A stretch of 64,000 nt of DNA from Paracoccaceae bacterium. GTDB lineage: Bacteria; Pseudomonadota; Alphaproteobacteria; Rhodobacterales; Rhodobacteraceae. The DNA lies in NCBI GenBank assembly GCA_014872815.1, contig WKFK01000014.1, positions 620,001-684,000 on the forward strand, read 5' to 3'. Numbering within the stretch: position 1 is the first letter of the stretch; the number at the start of each line of letters is the position of its first letter. Shown in pieces: positions 1 to 9,760 of the stretch. The position numbers and the translations under genes were made by a program. Under the pieces are notes generated by a model. The model did not search any database, had not been told where the DNA came from, and was given only the letters and a program-made list of their open reading frames with translations.

Positions 1-2
1 TG

Positions 3-116
3 CTGCTCCAGGTTTGCGCCGTCACCGGCGCGGCCAAGGACAAGATCATTGCGGCTGCAATTAATGAAATACGCGTCATAAAGCCCAAGCTCCAAATGCT
101 GAAACAACGTGGTTAA
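3..116 (+). CDS. C-terminal fragment of an unidentified protein
   Basis: An open frame enters from the left edge and runs 37 codons to a TAA stop at 114-116. The tail is lysine-rich and ends KLQMLKQRG. I do not recognise the family, and the true start lies outside the window. It is convergent with folA, with about 80 bases between the two stops. The call rests only on the open frame and normal codon use, so it could be chance. Confidence 0.4.
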   Translation: MLQVCAVTGAAKDKIIAAAINEIRVIKPKLQMLKQRG

Positions 117-198
117 CTACCGCTAACCTACTGCAAAGCCGTGGAAACTGTCAATTTTCCCTGCAAAACACTGAATTTCAGAATGGGCTCTTTTGGCT

Positions 199-675
199 TT
201 AGCAGCGCAGATATTCACAAACCTCGCACTTTGGGCCTTCCCCCGGCAACAGCCGCGACGACGCCAAACGCCACTGCGACAAGTCCACCTCCGGGAAAAA
301 CGTGTCCGCATCCGGCACATCCATATCGACCTCAGAAATCAGCAACCGATCCGCCAAAGGCAGCATTTCTGAGTAGATGCCAAACCCGCCGATGCCATAG
401 ACTCTGTGATAGCCTTCCGCATAAGCCAGTTTGACTGCTTCCGCCACGCTTGGCACCACCACGTCCGCTGCATCTGCTTGCGAGGAAACAACGATATTAA
501 ACCGCTTCGGCAGCGGCTTCTTTGGCAGGCTCACCCAAGTCGCCCGCCCCATGATGATCGCCCCGCCCAACGTTTCCCGCTGAAACGTCTTCAAGTCTTC
601 CGGCAAAAACCACGGAATATCGCCATCCCGCCCAATCGCTCCGTTGCGCGCCCGTCCAACGACCAGTGAAATCAT
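199..675 (-). CDS. folA: Dihydrofolate reductase
   Basis: FolA reduces dihydrofolate to tetrahydrofolate with NADPH in the cytoplasm, which is essential once thymidylate synthase oxidises the folate. The 158-residue length is typical. The active-site stretch GDIPWFLPEDLKTF holds the conserved acid at D27, MGR at 42-44 is the NADPH-loop motif, and GIGGFGIY at 94-101 is the glycine-rich nucleotide turn. It starts two bases after the thyA stop, so the pair is one transcript (thyA then folA), and FolA regenerates what ThyA consumes. Nothing is missing or odd. Confidence 0.96.
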   Translation of the reverse strand: MISLVVGRARNGAIGRDGDIPWFLPEDLKTFQRETLGGAIIMGRATWVSLPKKPLPKRFNIVVSSQADAADVVVPSVAEAVKLAYAEGYHRVYGIGGFGIYSEMLPLADRLLISEVDMDVPDADTFFPEVDLSQWRLASSRLLPGEGPKCEVCEYLRC

Positions 676-677
676 GA

Positions 678-1511
678 TTACACCGCCACTGCCGCTTTGA
701 TGATTGGGTCCGGGTCGTAGCCCACAAACTCAAAGTCATCATAGGTGAAATCGAAAATCGAACGCACATCGCGCTTCAAGCGAAGCTGCGGCAGCGCCTT
801 TGGCGTGCGAGACAACTGTAAATTCACCTGATCCATATGGTTCGAATAGATATGCGCATCGCCAATAGAGTGCACAAAATCACCGGGCTCATAGCCTGTC
901 ACATGCGCCAGCATCACCTGCAACAGCGCGTAGGACGCAATATTAAACGGCACACCAAGGAACATGTCCGCGCTACGCTGATACAGCTGCAAATGCAGCT
1001 TGCCGTTGATGATCCGGACCTGCCACATTGTGTGACACGGCGGCAGCGCCATTTGCGGCACATCCCCCGGGTTCCAGGCCGACACAATCAAACGGCGGCT
1101 GTCTGGCGAGGTTTTGATCATCTCCACCAGATTGGAAATCTGATCAACGCCCTTCTTCACAAAGAGCGGCTCGCCCTCATGGGCAATACCGGAGGCCTGC
1201 AGCGATGGGAAAGCGCGCCACTGATAGCCATAGACGGGCCCAAGGTCGCCGTTTTCATCGGCCCATTCGTCCCAGATCCGCACCCCGTTATCTTTCAGGT
1301 ACTTGATGTTGGTGTCCCCGGACAAAAACCACAGCAGCTCATGAATGATCGAGCGCAGGTGCAGCTTCTTTGTGGTCACCAGCGGAAAACCATCCGCGTG
1401 GGAATAGCGCGCTTGCATGCCGAAATATGAAATGGTGCCGGTGCCAGTGCGATCGGTGGACTCTTCGCCGTGGTCCAGAATGGTGCGAAGCGCGTCGTGA
1501 TACTGCTGCAA
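678..1511 (-). CDS. thyA: Thymidylate synthase (ThyA type)
   Basis: ThyA methylates dUMP to dTMP, using methylene-tetrahydrofolate as both carbon donor and reductant. The 277-residue protein keeps the family landmarks: phosphate-binding R21 in DRTGTGT, the catalytic cysteine C159 in LPPCHTMWQ, and the [12 protein letters not shown] substrate loop at 179-190. The ATG start gives MQQYHDAL, the usual N-terminus. It is the first gene of the thyA-folA pair and faces away from gloA, so 1512-1718 should hold both promoters. The presence of ThyA with FolA argues against a ThyX-based pathway here. Confidence 0.97.
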   Translation of the reverse strand: MQQYHDALRTILDHGEESTDRTGTGTISYFGMQARYSHADGFPLVTTKKLHLRSIIHELLWFLSGDTNIKYLKDNGVRIWDEWADENGDLGPVYGYQWRAFPSLQASGIAHEGEPLFVKKGVDQISNLVEMIKTSPDSRRLIVSAWNPGDVPQMALPPCHTMWQVRIINGKLHLQLYQRSADMFLGVPFNIASYALLQVMLAHVTGYEPGDFVHSIGDAHIYSNHMDQVNLQLSRTPKALPQLRLKRDVRSIFDFTYDDFEFVGYDPDPIIKAAVAV

Positions 1512-1718
1512 GGTCTGCTCTGCCTTATTCTGCTAGTGGTCCCGCCATCGTGCCGCAACCGCGTACGAAATTCAACGTGATACCAGCCCACCAGAGCCTT
1601 CATTTCCATCGCTTGCCAAACCCCACAAGATCACAGCCCTGTGAGCATCCAATTCCCGCTGGATTCTCCGCCGCACTCCGTGCTTTGATAGCGCCAACAC
1701 CAAAAAAGGAACTTTTAG

Positions 1719-2147
1719 ATGCACGTGAAATACCTGCACACAATGGTCCGCGTCGCGGATCTGGAAGCCTCCATGGCGTTTTATGCGCTGTTTGGCCTCA
1801 AAGAAATCAAACGCTACGACAGCGAGGAAGGCCGCTTTTCACTCGTCTATCTGGCGGCGGATGGCGACCACGACGCACCGCTGGAGCTGACCTACAACTG
1901 GGATGGCGACGACGGTCTGCCGTCTGACAGCCGTCACTTCGGCCACCTCGCCTATGAAGTGGGCAACATCTACGAGATGTGCCAACACCTCGCCGACAAC
2001 GGCGTGGTGATCAATCGCCCACCGCGTGATGGTCGCATGGCCTTTGTGCGCTCTCCTGACAACATTTCAATCGAGCTGCTCCAGCAAGGCGACGCCCTTG
2101 CTCCAGCTGAGCCTTGGGCCAGCATGGAGAGCACCGGTCACTGGTGA
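1719..2147 (+). CDS. gloA: Lactoylglutathione lyase (glyoxalase I)
   Basis: Glyoxalase I isomerises the methylglyoxal-glutathione hemithioacetal to S-lactoylglutathione, detoxifying methylglyoxal in the cytoplasm. The 142-residue single-module protein starts MHVKYLHTMVRV. All four metal ligands can be placed by comparison with the E. coli enzyme: H7, E56 (LELTYNWD), H76 (HFGHLAYE) and E119 (ISIELLQ). An AAGGAA ribosome site precedes the ATG. Its stop codon overlaps the GTG start of the next gene, so it heads an operon with two secreted DUF1194 proteins. That partnership is not explained by its enzymology. Confidence 0.92.
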   Translation: MHVKYLHTMVRVADLEASMAFYALFGLKEIKRYDSEEGRFSLVYLAADGDHDAPLELTYNWDGDDGLPSDSRHFGHLAYEVGNIYEMCQHLADNGVVINRPPRDGRMAFVRSPDNISIELLQQGDALAPAEPWASMESTGHW

Positions 2148-2884
2148 TCGGCCGCGCGGCCTCTGTCGCGCTTTTGGGGATGGCCCTTTCGGCCTCCCCG
2201 CTTCCCTCTGCGGCCAATACAGCCTCTGAGTGCCGCATCGCGCTTCTTCTGGCACTCGATGTCAGTTCTTCCGTGGATGCCCATGAGGACATGCTGCAAC
2301 GTCGCGGCCTTGCCGCCGCGCTCACAGCGCCTGAAATCCAAGCCGCCTTCCTCAGCAGCCCGCAATCCGTGGCCTTCTCGGTCTATGAATGGAGCGGCCG
2401 CACACAGCAAAGCACATTGCTCGACTGGACCGTCATCGACAGCCGCCAGACCTTATTGGAGAGCGCGGCCAAACTGGCGCTTTCGAAACGCTCTGCCACC
2501 GAATTTCCAACCGCGCTGGGTCACGCCGTTGGCCATGCCGCCCGTCTGTTTGGACAAGCGCCTGACTGTGATGTCAAAGTGCTCGACGTGAGTGGTGATG
2601 GAGAAAACAACGATGGTTTCACCCCGAAACAGGCCTATGATGCCTTTCCGCTCGACGGTGTGATCGTAAATGCGCTTGCCATTGAAACCTTTGGTGAAAA
2701 GGCGGCGGACCTCGCCGCGCAACCGGGCGACATGGTGGCCTACTACACCCGCGAATTGATCCGGGGACCGGACGCCTTTGTCGAAGTGGCCGATGGCTTT
2801 GACGACTTCGAAAATGCGATGCGCCGCAAACTGTCACGGGAACTCTCCGTAACGGTTCTGGGACAGCTGGATCTGCGCCCATGA
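2144..2884 (+). CDS. Secreted DUF1194 (von Willebrand A-like) protein, copy 1
   Basis: This 246-residue protein is assigned to DUF1194, a von Willebrand factor A-like family common in roseobacters whose function is not established. I take the GTG at 2144 as the start because it gives a four-base GTGA overlap with the gloA stop and a clean signal peptide (hydrophobic core at 8-20, processing near PSAANTA). A longer frame opens with TTG at 2114 but would put charged residues before the signal. The DVSSSVD stretch (D39, S41, S43) has the DxSxS form of a metal-ion-dependent adhesion site. It is probably periplasmic. The next gene is a paralogue joined by an ATGA overlap, suggesting paired action. 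Confidence 0.82.
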   Translation: MIGRAASVALLGMALSASPLPSAANTASECRIALLLALDVSSSVDAHEDMLQRRGLAAALTAPEIQAAFLSSPQSVAFSVYEWSGRTQQSTLLDWTVIDSRQTLLESAAKLALSKRSATEFPTALGHAVGHAARLFGQAPDCDVKVLDVSGDGENNDGFTPKQAYDAFPLDGVIVNALAIETFGEKAADLAAQPGDMVAYYTRELIRGPDAFVEVADGFDDFENAMRRKLSRELSVTVLGQLDLRP

Positions 2885-3597
2885 TCCCACACCTACTGCG
2901 CTGTTTCTGCGCCACGGCTTTCCTCTTGGCTGCACCTGACGCTCAGGCCAATTGCCGCCAGGCACTGGCGCTTGGGCTGGATGTCTCCGGCTCCGTGGAT
3001 AGTGCGGAATATCACATGCAACTCAACGGCTTGGCCGCTGCGCTGGAAAACCAAAGCGTGATGAATGCGCTGTTCCAACCTGGCACGGCGCCCGTGCATC
3101 TTGCAGTCTATGAATGGAGCGGTCCGGGCCACCAAAACCTGATTGTTCCCTGGGTACCCATCACCTCTCACATGGCGCTAACCGATCTGACCACCACACT
3201 GCGCCATCACACGCGCCCGAAAATGGACGTGTCAACGGGTCTTGGTCCAGCCATGCTGTTTGGTGCGGAGCTATTGCACTTTCAACCCAACTGCTGGCGC
3301 TGGACGCTGGACATGTCCGGCGATGGCATTGCCAACACAGGCCCCCTCCCGCGCGACCTCTCGCTACCTGATCACATCACTCTCAATGCACTGGTTATCG
3401 GACCGGGGCAGACCCGCCCACATGGCGAATCTCTGGAAGAGACCACCGCCCTCGTGGCCTATTTTGAGGCCCGCGTGATCCGGGGGGCAGATGCTTTTGT
3501 CGAGGTGGCCAACGGGTTTGAGGATTACGAAGCCGCGATGACGCGCAAACTTCTGCGCGAGTTGGAAGGTCTCTCGCTGGTGCAGGCCCACGACTAA
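2881..3597 (+). CDS. Secreted DUF1194 (von Willebrand A-like) protein, copy 2
   Basis: This is a 238-residue paralogue of the preceding protein. Shared landmarks are the metal-site motif LDVSGSVD (D34, S36, S38), the YEWSG stretch, the DMSGDG/DVSGDG block, and the near-identical C-terminal RGADAFVEVANGFEDYE against RGPDAFVEVADGFDDFE. An N-terminal signal peptide ends near DAQAN. The ATG overlaps the previous stop by four bases, so the two are translationally coupled. The pair looks like an old tandem duplication. The ligand is unknown; von Willebrand A folds usually bind proteins through a divalent metal. Confidence 0.82.
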   Translation: MIPHLLRCFCATAFLLAAPDAQANCRQALALGLDVSGSVDSAEYHMQLNGLAAALENQSVMNALFQPGTAPVHLAVYEWSGPGHQNLIVPWVPITSHMALTDLTTTLRHHTRPKMDVSTGLGPAMLFGAELLHFQPNCWRWTLDMSGDGIANTGPLPRDLSLPDHITLNALVIGPGQTRPHGESLEETTALVAYFEARVIRGADAFVEVANGFEDYEAAMTRKLLRELEGLSLVQAHD

Positions 3598-3726
3598 ACC
3601 CCTGCCGCAAAAGCGATCGCGCAGGAGACGCAAAAACTGGACACCCACAAAAGGAAAAGCGCGCCAAGCCATTCTAGGCGGACGCGCAAAAGCCGCGGAT
3701 TCCCCGTTCTAGGGTGTCCGGGGATG

Positions 3727-4224
3727 TTAGTAGATGTAGCGGATCTGGTCGGTCCAGTAACGCTCCACACGGCGCAAAGCGTGTGTGATCTGTTCAATCC
3801 CGTCGTCGCCCAGCACACCTTTGGCCTGCAAACCTTCGGCGTGGCGCGCAAACAGCTTGGAAATCACATCACGGATTTCACGGCCTTTGTCGGTCAGGCG
3901 CACGCGCACAGAGCGGCGGTCAATTTCGCAACGCTGATGATGCATATAGCCTGCATCCACCAACTTCTTCAGGTTGTAGCTCACGTTGGAGCCTTGATAG
4001 TACCCGCGTGTCTTGAGTTCGCCCGCAGTCACTTCATTGTCGCCAATGTTAAACAGCAGCAATGCCTGTACCGCGTTGATTTCGATAACCCCAACACGCT
4101 CAAACTCGTCTTTGATCACGTCCAGCAACAGCCGGTGCAGGCGCTCGACAAGCGCCAGCGAGTCCAGGTAGTCAGCCATAAATGACTGTTCTGTCCCGCT
4201 TTCCATAGATGAATGAAAGCTCAT
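3727..4224 (-). CDS. MarR-family winged-helix transcriptional regulator
   Basis: This 165-residue regulator has the winged-helix core at about 50-115: LKTRGYYQGSNVSYNLKKL is the recognition helix region and DRRSVRVRLTDKG the wing. The ATG at 4224 is preceded by GGAG at seven bases. It resembles the conserved alphaproteobacterial group that includes LdtR, a cell-wall stress regulator described in Liberibacter and Sinorhizobium; that link is from memory and not checked. It stands alone between convergent DUF1194 genes and the sdhE-XRE pair, so its targets cannot be guessed from context. Confidence 0.85.
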   Translation of the reverse strand: MSFHSSMESGTEQSFMADYLDSLALVERLHRLLLDVIKDEFERVGVIEINAVQALLLFNIGDNEVTAGELKTRGYYQGSNVSYNLKKLVDAGYMHHQRCEIDRRSVRVRLTDKGREIRDVISKLFARHAEGLQAKGVLGDDGIEQITHALRRVERYWTDQIRYIY

Positions 4225-4315
4225 TCTAGTTCTCCGTCAGCTTTGTCTAGCAAACAGATTGACCGAAAAAGCCCAACAAGAGGTTAAACCGTCCAAAAGA
4301 CGTCACAAATTCGCG

Positions 4316-4618
4316 TCAATTTGGCCCGCTGATGGCTTTTGAAATGTCCAAAATCATCGCGGAAAAGTGATCAGGCGCCGGTTTTTGCCCCGTAACCCAT
4401 TGATATAAATCCTGATCATTCTCATGCAAAAGCGCATCATAGAGATCGAGGGTCGCCGCATCCATGCTGGACAAATTGTCTGCCGCATAACGTTCCAGAA
4501 TGATGTCCATTTCTTTGATCCCACGCCGCATCGAGCGCATTTGCATGCGTTTTAGGCGATTCTCATGCGTTTCATTTGCGGGATTCGGCGCGGGTTTGGG
4601 GATATCCATTGTCGTCAC
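4316..4618 (-). CDS. sdhE: Succinate dehydrogenase assembly factor SdhE
   Basis: SdhE binds the flavoprotein subunit of succinate dehydrogenase and promotes covalent FAD attachment. The 100-residue protein carries the family signature RRGIKEMD (RGxxE) after the RLKRMQMRSM helix, and the length fits. The first start is a GTG at 4618 that overlaps the stop of the upstream XRE gene; an ATG three codons later is the alternative. The overlap makes it the second gene of an XRE-sdhE transcript. No succinate dehydrogenase structural genes lie in this window. Confidence 0.88.
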   Translation of the reverse strand: MTTMDIPKPAPNPANETHENRLKRMQMRSMRRGIKEMDIILERYAADNLSSMDAATLDLYDALLHENDQDLYQWVTGQKPAPDHFSAMILDISKAISGPN

Positions 4619-5016
4619 ACTTTGTTGCGCAGCGCCTTTTCCAGACGCGCGAGTTTTTCCAGATCATTTTTCATGCGGCTGCGGATCACGCGGATCTCTT
4701 GAACAATCGCCAGCAGGTCCGTGTCGGTTGTTTCTTCGTCACCTGGCATCTCCACGCCGTCGCCGTCGCCGGTCAACAGCCAGCCGACAGACACATTCAA
4801 CAGCCCCGCCAGCATTGACAGCCGGTTGGCACGCGGTTCACTCAGATCACCTTCCCAATTGGCCAGCGTGCCACGCTTCACTCCCAGTCGCTTGGCCAAC
4901 TCACCCTGCTTCAACCCGGCCGCTTCACGCGCCGCCGCGAGGCGATCACCAAAGGTCGCAACGTCCTCGCCATACCAGCCTTCGTCGGTGAGTGGCTCTA
5001 CTTGGTCCTGTGACAT
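4615..5016 (-). CDS. XRE-family helix-turn-helix protein
   Basis: This 133-residue protein has an N-terminal acidic arm, then a Cro/CI-type helix-turn-helix at about 25-80 (AAREAAGLKQGELAKRLGVK followed by TLANWEGD), and an acidic linker plus a C-terminal helix rich in charged heptads (IRVIRSRMKNDLEKLARLEK) that may dimerise. The frame is open further upstream, but AAGGA lies six bases before the ATG at 5016, which decides the start. It ends inside the sdhE start codon (GTGA overlap). Whether it regulates the adjacent sdhE or the divergent aminotransferase cannot be read from the sequence. Confidence 0.85.
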   Translation of the reverse strand: MSQDQVEPLTDEGWYGEDVATFGDRLAAAREAAGLKQGELAKRLGVKRGTLANWEGDLSEPRANRLSMLAGLLNVSVGWLLTGDGDGVEMPGDEETTDTDLLAIVQEIRVIRSRMKNDLEKLARLEKALRNKV

Positions 5017-5064
5017 CTGCATTCCTTTGGTTTCTACCTTGAACGGTATTCGTGCGCACCCTAA

Positions 5065-6300
<1,236 letters not shown>

Positions 6301-6330
6301 TCGAAGCCCCAAGAGACACAAAGGTGGCCC

Positions 6331-6738
6331 ATGAGCAGTGACCTGCCAGACTACTACTTCCGCGTCCGCGAAAACGGCGCCATGGTGTTCCGTGTGGACA
6401 CGGAGAACCGCCAGCGCCGGATCGAAATGGATCAGATTGCGGTCATCAACGTCAAAAACGGCGATGTGAAACCTCATGGTGACACCAAGCTGACCAAAGA
6501 AGACAAAGCTGAGATCGACGCCTGGATGGCGGCACGCCGCGCCCTTTTGGATGAGCGCACCGTGGACGACATCCTGCGCACGGTGGATCACTTGAACCTG
6601 ACCGCGCAATGGGCCCAGTCCAAAGCCTCGCCGGATCAGTTGGAGCAGATCACCGACACCTTGCTTTTGGCGATGCATGATCTGCGCTCCGTCTTGGTAC
6701 GTAAAAAGGCGGATCGTCTGCTCAAAGGCAAAAAGTAA
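6331..6738 (+). CDS. Conserved protein of unknown function, 135 residues
   Basis: The protein has an N-terminal beta-rich part (YYFRVRENGAMVFRVDTENR, then IAVINVKNGDVKPHG) and a highly charged helical second half ending in KKADRLLKGKK. It has no signal peptide, membrane segment or recognisable catalytic motif. It lies 30 bases after aspC on the same strand and may be co-transcribed with it. Normal codon use supports a real gene; I do not recognise the family. Confidence 0.75.
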   Translation: MSSDLPDYYFRVRENGAMVFRVDTENRQRRIEMDQIAVINVKNGDVKPHGDTKLTKEDKAEIDAWMAARRALLDERTVDDILRTVDHLNLTAQWAQSKASPDQLEQITDTLLLAMHDLRSVLVRKKADRLLKGKK

Positions 6739-6740
6739 GA

Positions 6741-6798
6741 GGGGCTTTGCCCCGTCCCATCCTTGATGGGACTCCCCAGGATATTTGTGGAATGAGAA
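6741..6798. repeat. Double-hairpin intergenic module, copy 1 (probable bidirectional terminator)
   Basis: Two perfect hairpins follow each other: GGGGC-TTT-GCCCC at 6741-6753 and GTCCCATC-CTT-GATGGGAC at 6754-6772. They are followed by CCCC, then AGGATATTT, then TGGAATGAGAA at 6774-6798. The same architecture and closing motif recur at 40827-40888, also between two convergent genes. It probably ends transcription of the 135-residue gene and of the MATE gene. Confidence 0.7.
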
Positions 6799-6813
6799 TG
6801 TGGGGCGTCGGTG

Positions 6814-8211
6814 TTAAGCCGACGCCTTTTGCTCTTGGAACTTCTTGCGCAGACGGTTCAGGTCGGTGACCCAGAAGCGGTACATCAACAAGATGCCCGC
6901 CGCGGTTAGTCCACAGACCAGCCCCAACCACACACCTTCGCCGCCCATCCCAAAGGTGAAGCCCAAGACATAGGCGCTTGGCACGCCAATGATCCAGTAG
7001 CTCACCGCAGCAATCACCATCGGCCCCCGGGTGTCCTGCACGCCGCGCAATAGCCCCAAGGCCATCACCTGCGCCCCGTCCATCACCTGAAACAACGCCG
7101 CCACATACAGCAAGGTCACACCGGTGGCGATGATCGCTTCGCGTTGCACTTCTTCGGGGTCAATAAAGAAGCCCAAAAGCTGTTCGGGGAAGATCAAGAA
7201 GATCGCCACAGCGATAAAGGCCGTCAGCAAGGACGCCACAATCGCCACCCAGGCACCGCGCGCCATATGATCCGCGTCCTTGCGGCCCATGGCGGTGCCC
7301 GCCCGCACTGTGGCCGCATTGGACAGGCCAAGATGGATCATAAACGCCAGACTTGCCAACTGCAGCGCAATGCCATGCGCTGCCAGTGTCACTGTGCCAA
7401 GCCAGCCCATCATAATGGAAGACGCTGAGAACAGCCCCACCTCTGCCAGATTGGTGATGCCAATCGGCAGCCCCAGCCGGAACACTTTGGCAAAGACCTC
7501 CCAATCCGGCCGCCAGATCCGCGCAAAGAGATCATGCTGTGGCAACGCTTTGATCGCATAAAGGATCACCCCTGCCAGAGACACAAACTGCACCAGGATC
7601 GAGGCAATCGCCGCGCCCCGCACCCCCATCTCAGGCAGGCCCCAATTGCCAAAAATCAGCCCGTAGTTCACCACCGCATTCACCGGCACAGCCGCGACCG
7701 TGACCCAAAAGACCACACGGGTGTGTTCCAGTGCCGCCAAATAGGACTTCAGCACCATGACCAATAACGCCGGAACCAACCCAAGCCCCGCAATCCGCAA
7801 ATAGGCCTGTGCCAGTTCTGCAACGTCCGGCGCCTGTTTCAGCGACAACAGGATTGGCCCAGACAGCATAAACAGCGGCTGCACCAATACGCCAAAGATA
7901 ACCGACAGCCACAGCCCCATACGCGTCACGCGCCGCAGGGCTTGCTCGTCTCCCTCTGCATCGGCCTCGGCCACTAAAGGCATCACTGCAATGGCAAATC
8001 CCGATCCCAGAATGAAGATCACAAAGAAAAACGTGCTGCCCAGCACCACAGCCGCCAGCGCCTCAACGGAGTACCAGCCAAGCATGACCGTGTCGGTCAA
8101 ACCGATTCCAAACTGTGCCACATGGCCGCCAATCAGCGGAAGGCCAATGCGCAAAAGGGCGCGAACGTGGTCAGACGTCCGCATTGGGGAGGTCGATTGT
8201 GTAGGTGTCAT
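6814..8211 (-). CDS. MATE-family multidrug efflux transporter
   Basis: This 465-residue inner-membrane protein has about twelve hydrophobic segments in two halves and MATE-like stretches (GLTDTVMLGW near the N-terminus; PMVIAAVSYWIIGVP late). The family exports cationic drugs or metabolites using Na+ or H+. A TTG at 8217 is also possible, but the ATG at 8211 is preferred. It stands alone, with ppk2 upstream on the same strand 186 bases away. The substrate cannot be predicted. Confidence 0.92.
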   Translation of the reverse strand: MTPTQSTSPMRTSDHVRALLRIGLPLIGGHVAQFGIGLTDTVMLGWYSVEALAAVVLGSTFFFVIFILGSGFAIAVMPLVAEADAEGDEQALRRVTRMGLWLSVIFGVLVQPLFMLSGPILLSLKQAPDVAELAQAYLRIAGLGLVPALLVMVLKSYLAALEHTRVVFWVTVAAVPVNAVVNYGLIFGNWGLPEMGVRGAAIASILVQFVSLAGVILYAIKALPQHDLFARIWRPDWEVFAKVFRLGLPIGITNLAEVGLFSASSIMMGWLGTVTLAAHGIALQLASLAFMIHLGLSNAATVRAGTAMGRKDADHMARGAWVAIVASLLTAFIAVAIFLIFPEQLLGFFIDPEEVQREAIIATGVTLLYVAALFQVMDGAQVMALGLLRGVQDTRGPMVIAAVSYWIIGVPSAYVLGFTFGMGGEGVWLGLVCGLTAAGILLMYRFWVTDLNRLRKKFQEQKASA

Positions 8212-8397
8212 GCCCAAGCAGTAAGCTTGTTAATTAGGCAGAGCAAGACCCGCTGTGGCGTTGATCAATAATCCTCTGTCCCACGAAATGCGAAGCCGGG
8301 CTTTGCCGCAGACAGCATCACAAAAGGCAGCCTCGAGCCACAGCTTGAGACCGCCTTCCAAGACCTACAGCCGCCACCGCAACTGCTTTCCAAAATT

Positions 8398-9351
8398 TTA
8401 GCGCGGCTTGCGGGTATCTGGGTGCAACGCCGCCCCCAGAATGTGATCGGACTGATGGATCACATGGCTCGCGGTGTTCACAATCAGCGGATCCGCCTGC
8501 CCGACAATGCTGTGATCCTTGCCGGGATAGTCCAGCGACGCCAAGAAATGGCGCATACAGTTCAAACGCGCGCGTTTCTTGTCGTTGGATTTCACCACTG
8601 TCCAGGGCGCATCCGCCGTATCGGTATAGAAGAACATCGCCTCTTTGGCCTCGGTATAATCGTCCCACTTGGACAGCGAGGCCTTATCGATCGGGCTTAA
8701 CTTCCACTGTTTCAGCGGGTCCGTCTCCCGGCTCTTAAAGCGGCGCTTCTGTTCGTCCTGCGTGACCGAGAACCAGTATTTGTAGAGCCGAATGCCCGAG
8801 CGCACCAACATCCGTTCCAAATCCGGTGTCTGGCGCATGAACTCAAGATATTCGCCAGGCTCACAAAAGCCCATCACCCGCTCCACACCGGCACGGTTGT
8901 ACCAGCTGCGGTCATAAAGCACCATTTCACCCGCCGTTGGCAGATGGTCAATGTAACGTTGGAAATACCACTGTCCACGCTCTTCGTCGGTCGGCTTGTT
9001 CAACGCCACCACACGGGCCGAGCGCGGGTTCAGGTGCTCGGTAAAGCGCTTGATCGTGCCACCCTTCCCGGCGGCATCGCGCCCCTCAAACAGCATCACA
9101 AACTTCTGGCCGGTTTCCTGCGCCCAAAGCTGCACCTTCAACAGCTCCGCCTGTAACTGCGCCTTCTGCTTTTCGTATGACCGGCGGGACAGTTTGGTCG
9201 CGTAAGGGTACTCACCCTTCTCAAACGCACGGCGCAACTCCTCCGCCGTTGGCTCGTTACCGGTGCCCGTCACCTCTGAGTCCGCTGCTTCCGCAACGTC
9301 CTTGATTTCACCGTTCTTAACCTGAGCCACACCATCCAACTGGTCATCCAT
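8398..9351 (-). CDS. ppk2: Polyphosphate kinase 2
   Basis: PPK2 transfers phosphate between polyphosphate and nucleoside diphosphates. The frame is open well upstream, but AAGGAG lies before the ATG at 9351, which gives a 317-residue protein close to single-domain PPK2 length. The Walker A segment is GRDAAGKGG at 90-98, and the conserved YDRSWYNRAGVERV block starts near 146. The first 35 residues are acidic and poorly conserved-looking. It is monocistronic by context. Direction (GTP/ATP making or polyP making) cannot be settled from the sequence. Confidence 0.93.
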   Translation of the reverse strand: MDDQLDGVAQVKNGEIKDVAEAADSEVTGTGNEPTAEELRRAFEKGEYPYATKLSRRSYEKQKAQLQAELLKVQLWAQETGQKFVMLFEGRDAAGKGGTIKRFTEHLNPRSARVVALNKPTDEERGQWYFQRYIDHLPTAGEMVLYDRSWYNRAGVERVMGFCEPGEYLEFMRQTPDLERMLVRSGIRLYKYWFSVTQDEQKRRFKSRETDPLKQWKLSPIDKASLSKWDDYTEAKEAMFFYTDTADAPWTVVKSNDKKRARLNCMRHFLASLDYPGKDHSIVGQADPLIVNTASHVIHQSDHILGAALHPDTRKPR

Positions 9352-9760
9352 AAGCGTCTCCTTTCTTGCTTTGTTACGTCGGCTCAAACTTACCACAGGC
9401 CAGAAATTTTCTCTTTGATGCACGTCAACTGGATCCCCCCGCCGAGCGGAAAACCGGACTTTCAGAAACGCGCAAAATACCGAGCCGCCCCTTCGCAGCA
9501 GACTCGTCGCTTCATGTTCACTCAAAAACGGCCGAGCAAGATACAGTAGTATTACGGTATCATAGGCGCTCACATCTCCAAAAACACCTCAACACGACGC
9601 GCCAGAACCTCAAAAATCACCCCATAAGTTATTTAAAATAATAGAGAATAATACGAATGATAAAAAGGCACCCTACCCTTCCCCACATCTAACCCGCAAT
9701 AATCTACTGTTAACGAACACGTGCCTAGGCTGCGTCAGGATTTGCTAGGAGATTGCTCTC
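9352..9760. other. 409-base intergenic region
   Basis: This lies between the divergent ppk2 and periplasmic-binding-protein genes. The stretch 9620-9720 is clearly A+T-rich (TTATTTAAAATAATAGAG and similar) and probably holds promoters. TAGGAG at 9748-9753 is the ribosome site of the downstream gene. I see no open frame with coding character, no RNA gene and no strong hairpin. Confidence 0.5.
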
